DNA of 18,652 bases from Nitrospirae bacterium UBA4572 (GCA_002387725.1 DGKK01000067.1:1-18652), one strand, 5' to 3'. Positions 1 through 6,714 are shown, counted from the stretch's first letter. Made by a program: numbers and translations. Notes: a model not told the origin generated them from the letters alone.

Positions 1-1
1 A

Positions 2-49
2 CGCTACGAGTCGTTCTGGGAGCGCAAAGCCAGTCAATGGGCCGCCTGA
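2..49 (+). CDS. 3' end of an unidentified plus-strand gene, possibly a transposase
   Basis: The frame is open from the left edge and ends in TGA at 47-49, giving a 15-residue tail, RYESFWERKASQWAA. A tail of the form (SP)-x-YE-x-x-W followed by a few residues resembles the end of IS3-type OrfB transposases, but this is far too little to assign a family. The context supports a mobile element: the next 60 bases are AT-rich and hold an imperfect inverted repeat, and the interrupted gene on the other strand loses its homology there. The alternative is that these 15 codons are chance. Confidence 0.3.
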   Translation, partial: RYESFWERKASQWAA

Positions 50-82
50 ATGGAGACATGCAATATAATGCAAAAAACAAAG

Positions 83-107
83 ACTTAAGACGATATGTCT
101 AAGTCCT
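83..107. repeat. Imperfect inverted repeat at the likely insertion boundary
   Basis: GACTTAAGAC and GTCTAAGTC face each other around a 5-base centre, pairing with one bulged base. The surrounding 50-110 stretch is clearly AT-richer than the flanking coding DNA. It could be the terminal region of an insertion sequence or a terminator-like hairpin for the plus-strand gene ending at 49. I could not see the other end of an element, so its role is unproven. Confidence 0.35.
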
Positions 108-328
108 AAAATTTGTCGCTCACCCATCCTCAGGGGGCGCCCCATGGCCCTCAGGATCCCAAAGAGAACGACCGCTCCCCCCAAGACACGGAGGGCGGCA
201 AAGAGGAGCGGTGGACAGTCTGTCAGAGCTCCTTTCATAACAACCCAATTGTAGCCCCAGATCAGGGAAAGCAAAAAAAGGGCGAGAACCGGATAGAGTT
301 TGAGATCTTTCAATGAGTCTCCGAGATA

Positions 329-1405
329 TTAGGGAATGAAGTTTGGAAACAGACGAGAAGAAGACGGACGATGTGGAGGATGAAACAAACCCGTTTCAAA
401 GGAAGGGAGCCCCGGGAATGCAAGCCTTCTTGAGGCCACCTCCATCCGCTTCGAGAGGAGGTCTGCCATCATTCCTTCTCCCCGCATCCGAACCCCAAAG
501 CGGTCATCATAGAGCTTTCCTCCATGATACTCCCGGAGCCGGGAGAGCACCGCCTGTGCCTTGTCGGGGTAATGCCTTTCGAGCCATTCGGAAAAGAGGC
601 CCCGAACCTCCAGGGGAAGTCGCAGGAGGATATACTCTGCCGAGGTCGCTCCGGCCTCCCTTGACCTCGAGAGGATCGACTCAAGCTCATGGCAGGTCAA
701 CCCAGGGATCACGGGAGCGATGAGAACCCCTGTGGGCACATGAGCCGAAGAGAGACGGCGAAGCGATTCAATGCGGCGGGACGGGGTCGTGGCCCGAGGT
801 TCGAGATGGCGGGAGAGAGCCTCATCGAGAGTGGGGAGGGAGAGATGAACATGAACAAGGTTCCTCGCCGCCATCGAAGACAGAATGTCCAGATCACGCT
901 CGATGAGGGACGATTTCGTGATAAGAACCACCGGATGGTTGAATCTGTCCAGGACGCCCAGAATCGCTCGCGTCAGACCAAGACCATCCTCTGCCGGCTG
1001 ATAGGCATCCGTGTTGATGCCCAGCGCCAATGGCTCAACGACATACCCCTTTTTTGAAAGCTCCCGCTCAAGGAGCATCGGGGCATCCTTTTTGAACAGA
1101 ATCCGTCGTTCGAAATCCAGCCCCGGAGAATACCCCACTGTGGCATGGGATGGACGCGCAAAGCAGTAAATGCATCCATGCTCACACCCCCGATAGGGGT
1201 TCACGGATCGGGAGAATCCCACGTCGGGGGAGTCATTTTCCGTGATGATTGTCCGCGCCGTCTCAGGAATAAGGCGTGTGACATTGTCGAGAGCTGGCGA
1301 AACTCCGTCATCTGAGACGAGCTCCCGGATTTCCCGCTCGAAACGGTTATCGGGAAGGGAGAGGGCTCCTCTTCCACGAAGAGGGTCTGGTAGGATTCGG
1401 CTCAT
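329..1405 (-). CDS. PA0069-family radical SAM protein
   Basis: This 358-residue protein carries the radical SAM cluster motif CEHGCIYC (Cys74, Cys78, Cys81) preceded by SVNPYRGC, the signature of the PA0069/Rv2578c group, distant relatives of spore photoproduct lyase. The ATG at 1405 is followed by a Pro/Arg-rich N-terminus usual for this group. Members bind a 4Fe-4S cluster and S-adenosylmethionine and generate a 5'-deoxyadenosyl radical; their substrate is unknown, though DNA repair has been suggested. The gene lies 75 bp downstream of rimO in the same direction, with only a weak GGAAG upstream, so it is probably cotranscribed. The EamA fragment follows 15 bp later. The length is normal and I see no sign of damage. 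Confidence 0.87.
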   Translation of the reverse strand: MSRILPDPLRGRGALSLPDNRFEREIRELVSDDGVSPALDNVTRLIPETARTIITENDSPDVGFSRSVNPYRGCEHGCIYCFARPSHATVGYSPGLDFERRILFKKDAPMLLERELSKKGYVVEPLALGINTDAYQPAEDGLGLTRAILGVLDRFNHPVVLITKSSLIERDLDILSSMAARNLVHVHLSLPTLDEALSRHLEPRATTPSRRIESLRRLSSAHVPTGVLIAPVIPGLTCHELESILSRSREAGATSAEYILLRLPLEVRGLFSEWLERHYPDKAQAVLSRLREYHGGKLYDDRFGVRMRGEGMMADLLSKRMEVASRRLAFPGLPSFETGLFHPPHRPSSSRLFPNFIP

Positions 1406-1480
1406 CTGATTTTCTGTCTTCCAACGAGATGAGGTCCGCCCGAGAAGAACGACTCCGCCACAGACTCTCCTTCCCCCGAT

Positions 1481-2851
1481 TCAAGCTTCGGGGATCTCGG
1501 GGACACCGATCTCCCAGGCCTCAAGGTCGAAGGGACGAGCCTTGACGATCCGGCAATCAACAATCTCACCCGGACTTCCCTGCCCGGAAAGGACAAGGAC
1601 CTCTCCGTCAATCCCATCCGGGGCCATTCCTCGGGTTCGTCCGGAGAGGACAAGGTCCGACTGCTCGGAGAGCCCTTCAATAAGGATCGGCTGAACTGTC
1701 CCTTCAAGGGCCTTGTTCTTTTCCAGGGAGATTCCAGCGCACAGCGCCATAAGATCCTTTCTCCGGCGCATCCTGATCCGGTGAGGAACCTGATCCGGCA
1801 AAGAGTAGGACGGAGTTCCCTCCTCCCGGGAGAAGGCAAAGACGCCGACATGGTCAAAGCGGGCCCAGGCCACGAAGTCCATGAGCGACTCAAATTCGCG
1901 CTCGGTTTCCCCCGGGAATCCTGTAATGAACGTGGTACGGAGGGTCACTCCCGGGATCGCCGAGCGCACACGATCCACAAGGCGCTTCATGAATTCGACA
2001 TTGCCCGGTCGCTTCATGGCGGTCAGGACACTGGCCTCCACATGCTGAAGGGGGATGTCGAGATAGGGAAGAACTGTCCGGGATTTTGCCATGACGGAAA
2101 GAAGGCGATCGGTCACAAGCGTCGGGTAGGCATAGAGAAGACGGACCCAAGGGATTCCCCCCTCCGCGTCTATCCGCTCCAGAAGGTCCGACAATCCATC
2201 GGACAGTCCCAGATCCTGGCCATAGCGCGTCAGATCCTGGGCAATCAGGGTGACTTCTCGGGTCCCACGAGAGGCCAGGTCACGAACCTCTGCCAGAATA
2301 CTCTCCGGCGCACGGCTGACCTGACCTCCCCGGGCAAGAGGGATGGAGCAAAAGGTACATGGGTGGTCGCAGCCTTCGGAGACCTTCACGTAGGCTCGAT
2401 GGGGAGGGGTCAGACGGGCTCCCGGAAGGGGAAAGAGCGCGGGGCGAATCGAGAGGGGGGAGCTGGTGCTGCCTCCTACCTGGTCGAGGATTTCGCCCAG
2501 GCGATGCTCTTCGAAGGTGGTCAGGGCCAGGTCGACCTCGGGAATGAGCTCCCCCATCTGGTCACGGTAGCGGGACACAAGGCATCCTGCCCCAACCAAA
2601 TATCGGGCTTTCCCCTCCTCCTTGTACCGGGAAAGTTCAAGCAAGGTATCGACAGACTCCCTTCGGGCATCCGTGACGAAGCTGCAGGTATTGACCAGGA
2701 GGATCTCAGCTTCTTCTAAATCGGGAACAACCTTATATCCACGCGAGGAGAGGTCGCTGATCATCCTCTCGGTGTCAGATGAGTTCTTCGGACACCCCAA
2801 GCTGACAATTCCCACCGTTTTTTCGTTCCAGGTGATCTTCTTTTTCATCAT
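1481..2851 (-). CDS. rimO: Ribosomal protein S12 methylthiotransferase RimO
   Basis: RimO uses radical SAM chemistry to add a methylthio group to the conserved aspartate of ribosomal protein S12. Counting from the ATG at 2851 (456 residues), the N-terminal UPF0004 domain shows LGCPKNSSDTE with Cys20, Cys56 in NTCSF and Cys90 in GAGCL, which hold the second cluster. The radical SAM motif is CDHPCTFC (Cys161, Cys165, Cys168), and a TRAM domain fills the C-terminus. LGCPKN plus NTCSFV points to RimO rather than MiaB. A TTG at 2860 would add three residues; two adjacent ATGs at 2851 and 2848 are more likely starts, although no clear Shine-Dalgarno is visible. The gene is divergent from the 2962 plus-strand gene and heads a short unit with the PA0069-type gene. 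Confidence 0.93.
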   Translation of the reverse strand: MMKKKITWNEKTVGIVSLGCPKNSSDTERMISDLSSRGYKVVPDLEEAEILLVNTCSFVTDARRESVDTLLELSRYKEEGKARYLVGAGCLVSRYRDQMGELIPEVDLALTTFEEHRLGEILDQVGGSTSSPLSIRPALFPLPGARLTPPHRAYVKVSEGCDHPCTFCSIPLARGGQVSRAPESILAEVRDLASRGTREVTLIAQDLTRYGQDLGLSDGLSDLLERIDAEGGIPWVRLLYAYPTLVTDRLLSVMAKSRTVLPYLDIPLQHVEASVLTAMKRPGNVEFMKRLVDRVRSAIPGVTLRTTFITGFPGETEREFESLMDFVAWARFDHVGVFAFSREEGTPSYSLPDQVPHRIRMRRRKDLMALCAGISLEKNKALEGTVQPILIEGLSEQSDLVLSGRTRGMAPDGIDGEVLVLSGQGSPGEIVDCRIVKARPFDLEAWEIGVPEIPEA

Positions 2852-2872
2852 TATCCACAATCATGTTACAAT
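2844..2872 (+). promoter_or_regulatory. Possible promoter for the plus-strand gene at 2962
   Basis: TACAAT at 2867-2872 matches five of six bases of the -10 consensus. At 17 bp spacing the upstream hexamer TTCATC is a weak -35. It lies over the rimO start region, so transcription here could interfere with rimO. Only the -10 is persuasive. Confidence 0.25.
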
Positions 2873-2961
2873 CGACGGCAATTGGCAGAAAAGCGGGTTT
2901 TCCTTTCGCCCTCGCACTTGGCCCATCGACGACCGGATACGACAGGAGAAGTCAAAGAGCA

Positions 2962-3417
2962 ATGATCAAAAATCTTATCATCGTGGCCGCCATCGCTGTC
3001 ACAGTCATGATTGCCTACTCGATGGGAACGAAAGAAAACAACGCAAAAGTCAACGACATGAAATCCCAGATTGACTCACTCAAGGCCCAGCTGGGAAGCC
3101 AGGGAAAAAACATTCAGGAATCCTATAATCGGCTCCACCGTTCCCTCAATCTCCACATGGCGGAAACGAGCATCGAAACTGCCATCCACGACACTCTCGA
3201 TCAAAACTTTGGAGAGGCTCGGGTCGCCATCGAATCGGCGAAAAAATATCTTCAGCATGCAGAGGGAAAAAGGGTGTCGTCTGAAGATCTCTCAACCATT
3301 GTTGGAAACCTCGACAGCGCCTCCCAAGATCTGAAAGCGCTGGACAAAAAGGCTCTCAAGACTCTGTCCGATGCAGAAAAACAGGTCCGGGACCTTATCG
3401 CAAAGAATGCCTCCTGA
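2962..3417 (+). CDS. Membrane-anchored helical protein of unknown function
   Basis: I do not recognise this 151-residue protein. Starting at ATG 2962 it has a single hydrophobic helix, residues 4-20 (IKNLIIVAAIAVTVMIAYSMG), then a polar helical region with heptad-like spacing from about residue 28 (VNDMKSQIDSLKAQL) and further long helices with few prolines or glycines. It is probably anchored in the inner membrane with the coiled coil outside, or is a secreted protein with an uncleaved signal. AGGAG lies 13 bases upstream. An earlier in-frame ATG at 2863 would place 33 polar residues before the membrane helix and is unlikely. It is the only plus-strand gene in the left part of the window, divergent from rimO and convergent with the small DUF4177-like gene, so it is probably transcribed alone. 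Confidence 0.7.
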   Translation: MIKNLIIVAAIAVTVMIAYSMGTKENNAKVNDMKSQIDSLKAQLGSQGKNIQESYNRLHRSLNLHMAETSIETAIHDTLDQNFGEARVAIESAKKYLQHAEGKRVSSEDLSTIVGNLDSASQDLKALDKKALKTLSDAEKQVRDLIAKNAS

Positions 3418-3427
3418 CCCCCCCCCC
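3418..3427. repeat. Ten-base cytosine tract between convergent genes
   Basis: Ten consecutive C residues begin directly after the TGA of the plus-strand gene and end three bases before the stop of the minus-strand microgene. Such a homopolymer is prone to slippage, but it lies outside both reading frames, so length changes would not alter either protein. No T-run terminator is visible between the two genes. Confidence 0.9.
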
Positions 3428-3430
3428 AGC

Positions 3431-3598
3431 TCACCTTCCGGACTTGAGACGCTTGAAAAATCCCTGATAGGGAATTTCAGGGTTGTTCATCACAACAATC
3501 TGAACAAGCTCCCACCCCTCAAGCCCCAGAAAGTTCAACTGGTTCTCGACCTGCTCGCGGCTCACAGGGACAACCCTGTACTCCCAGATCATCGACAC
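3431..3598 (-). CDS. DUF4177-like small protein
   Basis: A 55-residue frame (53 if started at the ATG at 3592) reads WEYRVVPVSREQVENQLNF, then LGLEGWELVQIV, and ends in QGFFKRLKSGR. The sequence order WEY-x-VV, LN-x-LG-x-EGWELV, and FFKR is the pattern of the DUF4177 family, small one-domain proteins of unknown function with a beta-hairpin/helix fold. GTG at 3598 is preferred because AAGGAGGG sits seven bases before it, inside the last codons of the upstream gene. That gene stops at 3602-3604, so the two are in the same frame separated by one stop codon and one GTT, suggesting translational coupling. The gene is short enough to be missed by automated annotation. The family assignment is from pattern recognition only. 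Confidence 0.75.
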   Translation of the reverse strand: MSMIWEYRVVPVSREQVENQLNFLGLEGWELVQIVVMNNPEIPYQGFFKRLKSGR

Positions 3599-3601
3599 AA
3601 C

Positions 3602-3805
3602 CTAACCCTCCTTGGCAGGAGCTCCGGCAGCAGGACCCGCCTGACGTCTTTTCTTTGAAGAAGCCCGTCGAACGATTTTTTTGAGGCGACGAAGCTCTGT
3701 ATCAGCCTTGCGTTCCCCGGGAGCAACCTCGGCCTTTCGCTTTTGAATCATCTCCTTCGTGACAGTGAGTCGTTTTTCCAACTTTTCAGCGACCGGCTTT
3801 CCCAT
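3602..3805 (-). CDS. Small, highly basic protein of unknown function
   Basis: This 67-residue protein has 12 Lys and 9 Arg against 8 acidic residues, and ends in a Pro/Ala/Gly-rich tail (AGPAAGAPAKEG). I do not recognise a family. The body looks helical and the basic stretch LRRLKKIVRRASSKKRRQ would suit binding to nucleic acid or ribosomes, which is inference from composition alone. The start is well supported: AGGAGG lies six bases before the ATG at 3805. It sits 54 bp downstream of rlpA on the same strand and directly precedes the DUF4177-like gene, whose ribosome-binding site lies within its last codons. Confidence 0.72.
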   Translation of the reverse strand: MGKPVAEKLEKRLTVTKEMIQKRKAEVAPGERKADTELRRLKKIVRRASSKKRRQAGPAAGAPAKEG

Positions 3806-3859
3806 TTTTTCCTCCTAAGATTCTGTTTGATGTCCATTAAATTCAATATCTCCCAAAAG

Positions 3860-4573
3860 CTAGCGTGCATCGGCCTCCACTACAAAAGCTTGTCCGAGCT
3901 CACTTTTAACGCGCCGGGCAAAGCTCCGGGCTCTGTCGGGATTCTGGAACCTTCCGACATAAACACGATAGACACGTCGATTCCCTACCCTGGCCTTGCG
4001 CACCTCGGCTCCCGGATAGTGCCTCAAACTCCTGGCATAGATCATGGCCTCTTGATATCCCGAGAAAGAGGCAACCTGAACCAAATAATTCGAAGGCGAA
4101 ATCTTTCGTCCCCCGGGAGAGCTGAGAACCGTGATCTTTACAAGTCCCGTTCCGGGTCCGATAATCCCGATCCTGTTGGCCGCCTCCCAGGAAAGATCGA
4201 TGATGCGCCCGGAAACAAAGGGCCCTCGGTCATTCACAAGGACATCCACGGAGCGTTCGTTGGCCAAGTTTGTCACGCGAACTTCTGTCCCCAGCGGAAG
4301 CGTTCGATGGGCAGCCGTCAGGTCATGTTTATGAAAAATGGCTCCACTGGCCGTCTTTTTCCCATAAAAGGTCGGTCCGTACCATGAAGCCCGCCCCACC
4401 TCTGTCATTCCCGGTGTTGCGGACATGATGGACGTATCTTGTGAGCCAAACCGGGATATTGTTGCGGAATCTCCGCCCGAGCTTCCCCAGGAGATGGGTT
4501 TTCCGATCTCCGATGCGCACGACGGAAGCAGACAGAGCATCGCAACGGCTGTCATTCGTCGGAGTCGACACAT
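3860..4573 (-). CDS. rlpA: RlpA-like septal-ring lipoprotein with SPOR domain, catalytic Glu replaced
   Basis: RlpA proteins are outer-membrane-linked lipoproteins that bind glycan strands lacking stem peptides, and in some species cleave them during daughter-cell separation. From ATG 4573 (237 residues) there is a basic n-region and a lipobox LPSC at 16-19, a double-psi beta-barrel at about 58-150 (RASWYGPTFYGKKTASG, TAAHRTLPLGT, VNDRGPF) and a SPOR domain at about 162-235 beginning YLVQVASF. GGAGG sits about 10 bases before this start; an upstream in-frame GTG at 4633 would bury the signal peptide behind 20 polar residues. The glutamate expected in the TANGE-type motif is Ala78 here (codon 4340-4342), while the partner His89 is kept, so hydrolytic activity is doubtful. 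The DUF2232 reading frame overlaps the first 245 bp. Confidence 0.88.
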   Translation of the reverse strand: MCRLRRMTAVAMLCLLPSCASEIGKPISWGSSGGDSATISRFGSQDTSIMSATPGMTEVGRASWYGPTFYGKKTASGAIFHKHDLTAAHRTLPLGTEVRVTNLANERSVDVLVNDRGPFVSGRIIDLSWEAANRIGIIGPGTGLVKITVLSSPGGRKISPSNYLVQVASFSGYQEAMIYARSLRHYPGAEVRKARVGNRRVYRVYVGRFQNPDRARSFARRVKSELGQAFVVEADAR

Positions 4574-5582
4574 CTTTTGAATTTCCTCCCTGATCGACCG
4601 TCTTCCCGGAACTTCGTCCTCCCCCGGCGGCACCTCTTACATTTCGAAAATCGACCCAAATATCAAGCACACCGATAATAGAGAAGAGAAGGAAAAATAA
4701 AGGCTGGAGAGCGACAAACAATGCCGCAACCCCCCAAAACCAGCGCCCTATCTTTCGTTTCTTGACATAGTGTACCAGAATGGCCACTCCCTGTCCTGCA
4801 TAAAGCGCCCCAAGAACCATCACGAGATTCGTCCCGATGATACGAATGGACAAGGTCGGAACAAGAAATAGGGCCAAGGAGGCAATCAAGAGGAAAATGA
4901 CCGGGTCAGGGAGGAGAAAGTCCTCCGGCCCCTTCTCCGAGAGAGTCGGAGTCTCTTCCTTGCGTAGGGCGGCAGACACCCCCCACAAGGCCATCGAGGT
5001 CATCAGGCCATAGCTTGCAAGCATGCCAGGAATGATCGAGACCACAGTCCGGTAAATCATTGGCTCTAATGCCATCAGACGGGTCTTTTCATCCGGAGTC
5101 AGTGTCGTCTGGGCATTCTGGATTGCGGTATTCATCACAATCAAAACGGCTTGATGAAGGGATTTGGAAAGAGCGGTCCACAGCTCCCCGCTCGTTTTTT
5201 CATAAAGAAGGAAGGCGATTCCCCCCAAAAAAAAGACTATCTGGAAGGCCCCGGACAAAATAATCATCAGAGGAGGAGAGCCGCGCCTGATCAGGGATGC
5301 CACGACGAGAGCAGGAAGTCCGCACAGTCCGATGTAGAGGAGAACGGCTAGCCCGGGCATGGTGGTCTTGAGAAGGGAGGCAAAGAGAAAAATCACGCCG
5401 CCGGAGGTCACCATGGCCCCCGTCCCCAAAAGAACTGCCGGGTAGCGAAGCTGGGCCATGATGATCGGAACGCCTGCAAACATTGCCACAAAAACACCCA
5501 AGCGGGGCAATGCGAGCAGGGAAAGAAAAAGTGCCGATGAAAAGGAAACCGCCGACAAGAACGGCGCGGCGGGAAAAGGCAT
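4329..5582 (-). CDS. DUF2232 multi-spanning membrane protein with a frame running into rlpA
   Basis: The first 312 residues form a polytopic inner-membrane protein with about eight hydrophobic helices, ending in GVLDIWVDFRNVRG, where DUF2232 proteins normally end shortly after a D-x-W-x-DFR motif. The family is often found next to rpsR and rplI and its function is unknown. Here the gene follows rpsR by 6 bp, with GAGGAAA upstream. The frame does not stop after DFR but runs about 100 more residues, the last 80 read out of frame through the start of rlpA, to 4329 (417 residues in all). A TAA in the +1 frame at 4637-4639 would end the protein at about 314 residues if one base were inserted or missed near the A-run at 4647-4650. 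The extra tail is hydrophilic and resembles no domain. Either a real overlap or a frameshift is possible; rplI, expected next, is absent. Confidence 0.75.
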   Translation of the reverse strand: MPFPAAPFLSAVSFSSALFLSLLALPRLGVFVAMFAGVPIIMAQLRYPAVLLGTGAMVTSGGVIFLFASLLKTTMPGLAVLLYIGLCGLPALVVASLIRRGSPPLMIILSGAFQIVFFLGGIAFLLYEKTSGELWTALSKSLHQAVLIVMNTAIQNAQTTLTPDEKTRLMALEPMIYRTVVSIIPGMLASYGLMTSMALWGVSAALRKEETPTLSEKGPEDFLLPDPVIFLLIASLALFLVPTLSIRIIGTNLVMVLGALYAGQGVAILVHYVKKRKIGRWFWGVAALFVALQPLFFLLFSIIGVLDIWVDFRNVRGAAGGGRSSGKTVDQGGNSKDVSTPTNDSRCDALSASVVRIGDRKTHLLGKLGRRFRNNIPVWLTRYVHHVRNTGNDRGGAGFMVRTDLLWEKDGQWSHFS

Positions 5583-5588
5583 CGTCGA

Positions 5589-5819
5589 TCAGCTTTCCTC
5601 GGCAAATGCGAGGAAGGCCACATTCCTGGACTGCTTGATTGCCCTGGAAACCGCACGCTGATGATGAGAACATGTCCCGGTCAGACGACGAGGAAGAATC
5701 TTGCCTCTCTCCGTGAGATAGGAGTGGAGGGTTGTCTGATCCTTGTAGTCGATTGCCAAGAATTCTGTGCAAAAACGACACACTTTCTTTCTTTGAAATG
5801 AACGGGCCTGACCTGCCAT
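5589..5819 (-). CDS. rpsR: 30S ribosomal protein S18
   Basis: At 76 residues this is a normal-length S18, the partner of S6 on the small-subunit platform. It contains KKVCRFC, YLTERGKILPRRLTGTCSHHQR and a basic helix AVSRAIKQSRN. The CRFC pair plus the later Cys-x-x-His mark the zinc-ribbon (C+) form, so the protein probably binds zinc. GAAAGGA lies about 10 bases before the ATG. It follows ssb by 69 bp and is followed closely by the DUF2232 gene, keeping the usual rpsF-ssb-rpsR order. Confidence 0.96.
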   Translation of the reverse strand: MAGQARSFQRKKVCRFCTEFLAIDYKDQTTLHSYLTERGKILPRRLTGTCSHHQRAVSRAIKQSRNVAFLAFAEES

Positions 5820-5888
5820 GAAAGATGATCCTTTCTTTTCTATCCGGACTGACCGGACGTTTTTGAGTGCGAAAACACCCTTGTTGAG

Positions 5889-6308
5889 TTAGAACGGAAT
5901 ATCCGATTCCTGTCCCTGAAAACCGATGCCTGGATCCGGATAGGAGTCCTGACGGCCACCTGACTCCGCCCCTCCCGATCGTTTCGGCGGACCGACGAAG
6001 GTTAGAGTCGACACGATCACTTCCACCTTGGAGCGCTTTTGACCTTCCTGTTCCCATCGGTTCTGTTGAAGGCGCCCTTCGACAAGGATCGGCATTCCTT
6101 TTGCAAGGTAATCCCGAACAAAATCAGCCTGCTTGCCAAAGGTCACGCAGTCGATATAGCTGACATCGTCCTTATCGTCCCCAGCCTTGCCCCGATTGTT
6201 GTTGATCGCCAAGCTAAAGGAGCCGACAGGCATTCCTCCGCCGGTCACCCGGATTTCAGGATCCCGCGTCAGATTTCCCATCAATATCACCTTGTTAAAG
6301 CTGCTCAA
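5889..6308 (-). CDS. ssb: Single-stranded DNA-binding protein
   Basis: SSB coats single-stranded DNA during replication, repair and recombination. The OB fold covers about residues 1-108 (FNKVILMGNLTRDPEIRVT, VSYIDCVTFGKQADFVRDYLAKG, RWEQEGQKRSKVEVIV). A short Gly/Ser linker follows and the acidic tip ends DIPF, the docking tail for partner proteins. At 139 residues it is slightly short because the linker is brief. Its ATG overlaps the rpsF stop codon by four bases, so translation of the two is probably coupled. Confidence 0.96.
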   Translation of the reverse strand: MSSFNKVILMGNLTRDPEIRVTGGGMPVGSFSLAINNNRGKAGDDKDDVSYIDCVTFGKQADFVRDYLAKGMPILVEGRLQQNRWEQEGQKRSKVEVIVSTLTFVGPPKRSGGAESGGRQDSYPDPGIGFQGQESDIPF

Positions 6309-6694
6309 ATGGCTTCTCCTTCAACATCATGTGCGGCCATCTCCTCTCCCGCACCTGACGATCCTGAAGTCGATTCGGAGGAAGACTCCACTGTTGGAAG
6401 AACGAGGGTCTTACGGCGAAGATTCATGCTTTTGATAATACGTTCGTCGAGACGGGCAACACGTTCGAGTTCGATCTGATCAGCCGGGTTCTTGAATTCT
6501 GCATAGAGTATAACATAATCAGCCTTCTTCTCTTTGCGGAGTTCGTAGGCCAACCGCTTCTTTCCCAGACGCTGGGTGGCATGGAGACGTCCGCCTTTGT
6601 CCTCAACAATCTTCTCATAACGGGAGATTGTTGCCTGAGCCTCTTCATCGGACAAGGTCGGCTTCAGAAGAAGCACACATTCGTAGAAGTACAT
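6305..6694 (-). CDS. rpsF: 30S ribosomal protein S6
   Basis: S6 binds S18 on the platform of the 30S subunit. The sequence MYFYECVLLLKPTLSDEE, LGKKRLAYELRKEKKADYVILYAEF and LDERIIKSMNLRR is typical, and the ferredoxin-like core ends near residue 100. A 25-residue Ser/Glu/Gly-rich tail follows, longer than the core family but common. GGGAGG sits eight bases before the ATG. The gene is 20 bp downstream of ychF and overlaps ssb by four bases. Confidence 0.95.
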   Translation of the reverse strand: MYFYECVLLLKPTLSDEEAQATISRYEKIVEDKGGRLHATQRLGKKRLAYELRKEKKADYVILYAEFKNPADQIELERVARLDERIIKSMNLRRKTLVLPTVESSSESTSGSSGAGEEMAAHDVEGEAI

Positions 6695-6714
6695 GGATGG
6701 AACCTCCCTATTTT

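Larger units (their letters stand above)
2..313 (-). pseudogene. EamA-family (DMT superfamily) permease, N-terminal fragment, probably interrupted
   Basis: Reading on the minus strand from TTG at 313, the first 65 or so codons give two membrane helices with the EamA pattern: a first helix ending in SLIWGYNWVVMKGAL and then PPLLFAALRVLGGAVVLF followed by RPLRMG. EamA proteins are ten-helix inner-membrane metabolite exporters with two such repeats. A GGAG lies 5 bases before the TTG. The gene follows the radical SAM gene by 15 bp and would share its transcript. Recognisable homology covers about 113-313. Below 113 the frame stays open to the window edge, but the residues no longer resemble an EamA third helix, the DNA turns AT-rich, and a plus-strand frame ends at 49. 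I infer disruption by a mobile element. An intact but divergent gene running off the window cannot be excluded. Confidence 0.6.

Noticed and set aside
113..316. A 67-codon plus-strand frame near the left end
   Set aside because: The opposite strand encodes a recognisable EamA N-terminus, and this frame has a polar, low-information translation.
1781..2719. A 312-codon open frame on the plus strand opposite rimO
   Set aside because: It is the mirror of a clear rimO gene with all motifs; its translation is Arg/Gly-rich without domain features.
4574..4633. An earlier start for rlpA at GTG 4633
   Set aside because: It would put 20 polar residues before the lipoprotein signal; the ATG at 4573 has GGAGG at suitable distance.
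5820..5888. TCCGG/CCGGA hairpin between ssb and rpsR as a regulatory RNA
   Set aside because: Five base pairs with no known S6:S18 leader features; not enough to call.
5200..6057. A 285-codon minus-strand frame across ssb, rpsR and DUF2232
   Set aside because: It lies in another frame of three well-supported genes and reads as a Ser/Arg/Pro-rich shadow.
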